From Oreohelix idahoensis (Eukaryota > Mollusca > Gastropoda > Stylommatophora > Oreohelicidae): DNA of 64,000 nt. The stretch covers positions 1 through 64,000 of the forward strand of contig JAMPIV010012434.1 in the NCBI GenBank assembly GCA_024509875.1. The letters are read 5' to 3'. A program made the translations under genes and the position numbers. The notes under the pieces were generated by a model. It made no database searches. It was not told the DNA's origin and saw only the letters and a program-made list of their open reading frames with translations. Each line of letters starts with the position of its first letter. The first letter of the stretch is position 1. Of this stretch, positions 63,338 to 64,000 are shown piece by piece.

Positions 63338-64000
63338 AGCATTAATGATTACCTTAAAGAGTGACAGAATTAAACAATTAATTTTTAAAGGATGACAGGC
63401 CAGTTGTAGGAGTAGGTGCTCGTGACAGAAGACCAGTTTTTGGGGCCAGTACATTTGAACTATGTTTAGTTTTGTTTTGTTTTGTCCAAAAGTTATATTT
63501 TATTAATACTTCTTCAATTTCCTTTACAATTATGCATAAAATTACCACACTTTTAAAATTCTTGGAAACAATTCACCCATAAACTTTAACACTAGATGAA
63601 AACTAAAAACAACAGGAAATTTCTTGCTCAAACATGGGAAAATCACCACACCCTTTAACACATTAACTACCGCAAGCCGCTGTCAGCGGCTCACAAAATA
63701 ATCACATTTGGACCGCAAGCCGCTCAGAGCGCCAATCTAATTTTAGTAATAAAACGAATGAAAAATGTACTGAAACACTCTCTGATCTGGTTCGAGATTT
63801 TAAGTTGCCACCGGAAAACAAATTCCCAAAGCATGGTTGTTGTAGAACACTGGAAAATTGATATTATGTTCATATTTTTCAGCGTTTTGGGTAAGTTACC
63901 AAATTGTGTAAAACTGTTTACCGTGGCAACTAGTGATAGGACTACAAAAAATGCGTGTACATCTCGTCTAATGGCTGAATAGGATAGAAACGTGATTCAA
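63338..64000 (+). other. Laccase 3' untranslated region and downstream
   Basis: No gene recognised after the stop. AATAAA at 63748-63753 is the best polyadenylation candidate. 63668-63735 contains a duplicated CCGCAAGCCGCT with inverted AGCGGC pieces next to TTAA, which may be the end of a TTAA-type (piggyBac-like) element. Confidence 0.45.

Overview
This is animal nuclear DNA. It has spliced exons with GT/AG borders, introns of up to 15 kb, and dense retrotransposons and DNA transposons. The host gene is a multicopper oxidase of the laccase type with a C-terminal membrane anchor. Together with the transposon families (RTE-like LINEs, Tc1-like elements, Ty3/Gypsy elements of Gmr1-like order) and TTAGGG-type interstitial repeats, this suggests a non-insect invertebrate, most likely a mollusc or another lophotrochozoan. 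The organism call is inference.

Layout. Eleven coding exons of one laccase gene run left to right on the + strand from 13463 to 63337. They splice in consistent phase into about 568 codons and end in a transmembrane helix and a stop. The N-terminal exons (signal peptide, first copper motif) are not in view, so 1-13462 is probably an upstream intron. Almost everything else is mobile DNA in the introns.

1-6335: a Ty3/Gypsy element on the - strand, cut by the window edge, with gag, protease and then integrase. 6336-10902: an L1/Tx1-like LINE on the - strand, split by a + strand RTE-like LINE with a 9-bp target duplication. 13920-14425: a foldback element. 16258-25804 (intron 3): a 30-copy 54-bp minisatellite grown from a LINE tail; a MITE with TTAGGG-like repeats that was itself interrupted by an ORF1-only retroelement carrying histone-mRNA-like stem-loops; a tRNA-Glu-like SINE head; and a decayed full-length LINE. 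25889-40926 (intron 4): a Tc1-like element and a recent 9.7-kb Gypsy element with 1.33-kb LTRs and integrase upstream of reverse transcriptase. 41149-46143: LINE scraps, a 35-bp minisatellite and an unclassified TIR transposon. 46771-54238: a patchwork of LINE, SINE and MITE pieces. 54369-62264: LINE tails, an RNase H-type retroelement end split by a Tc1-like transposon, two more minisatellites and a pogo/Tigger-type MITE.

The laccase exons look intact, and the gene tolerates this load because the insertions sit in introns. The most unusual object is the ORF1-only element at 19104-21440. It has histone-type 3' stem-loops at both ends and a histone-like start (MSGRGK) at its 5' end.
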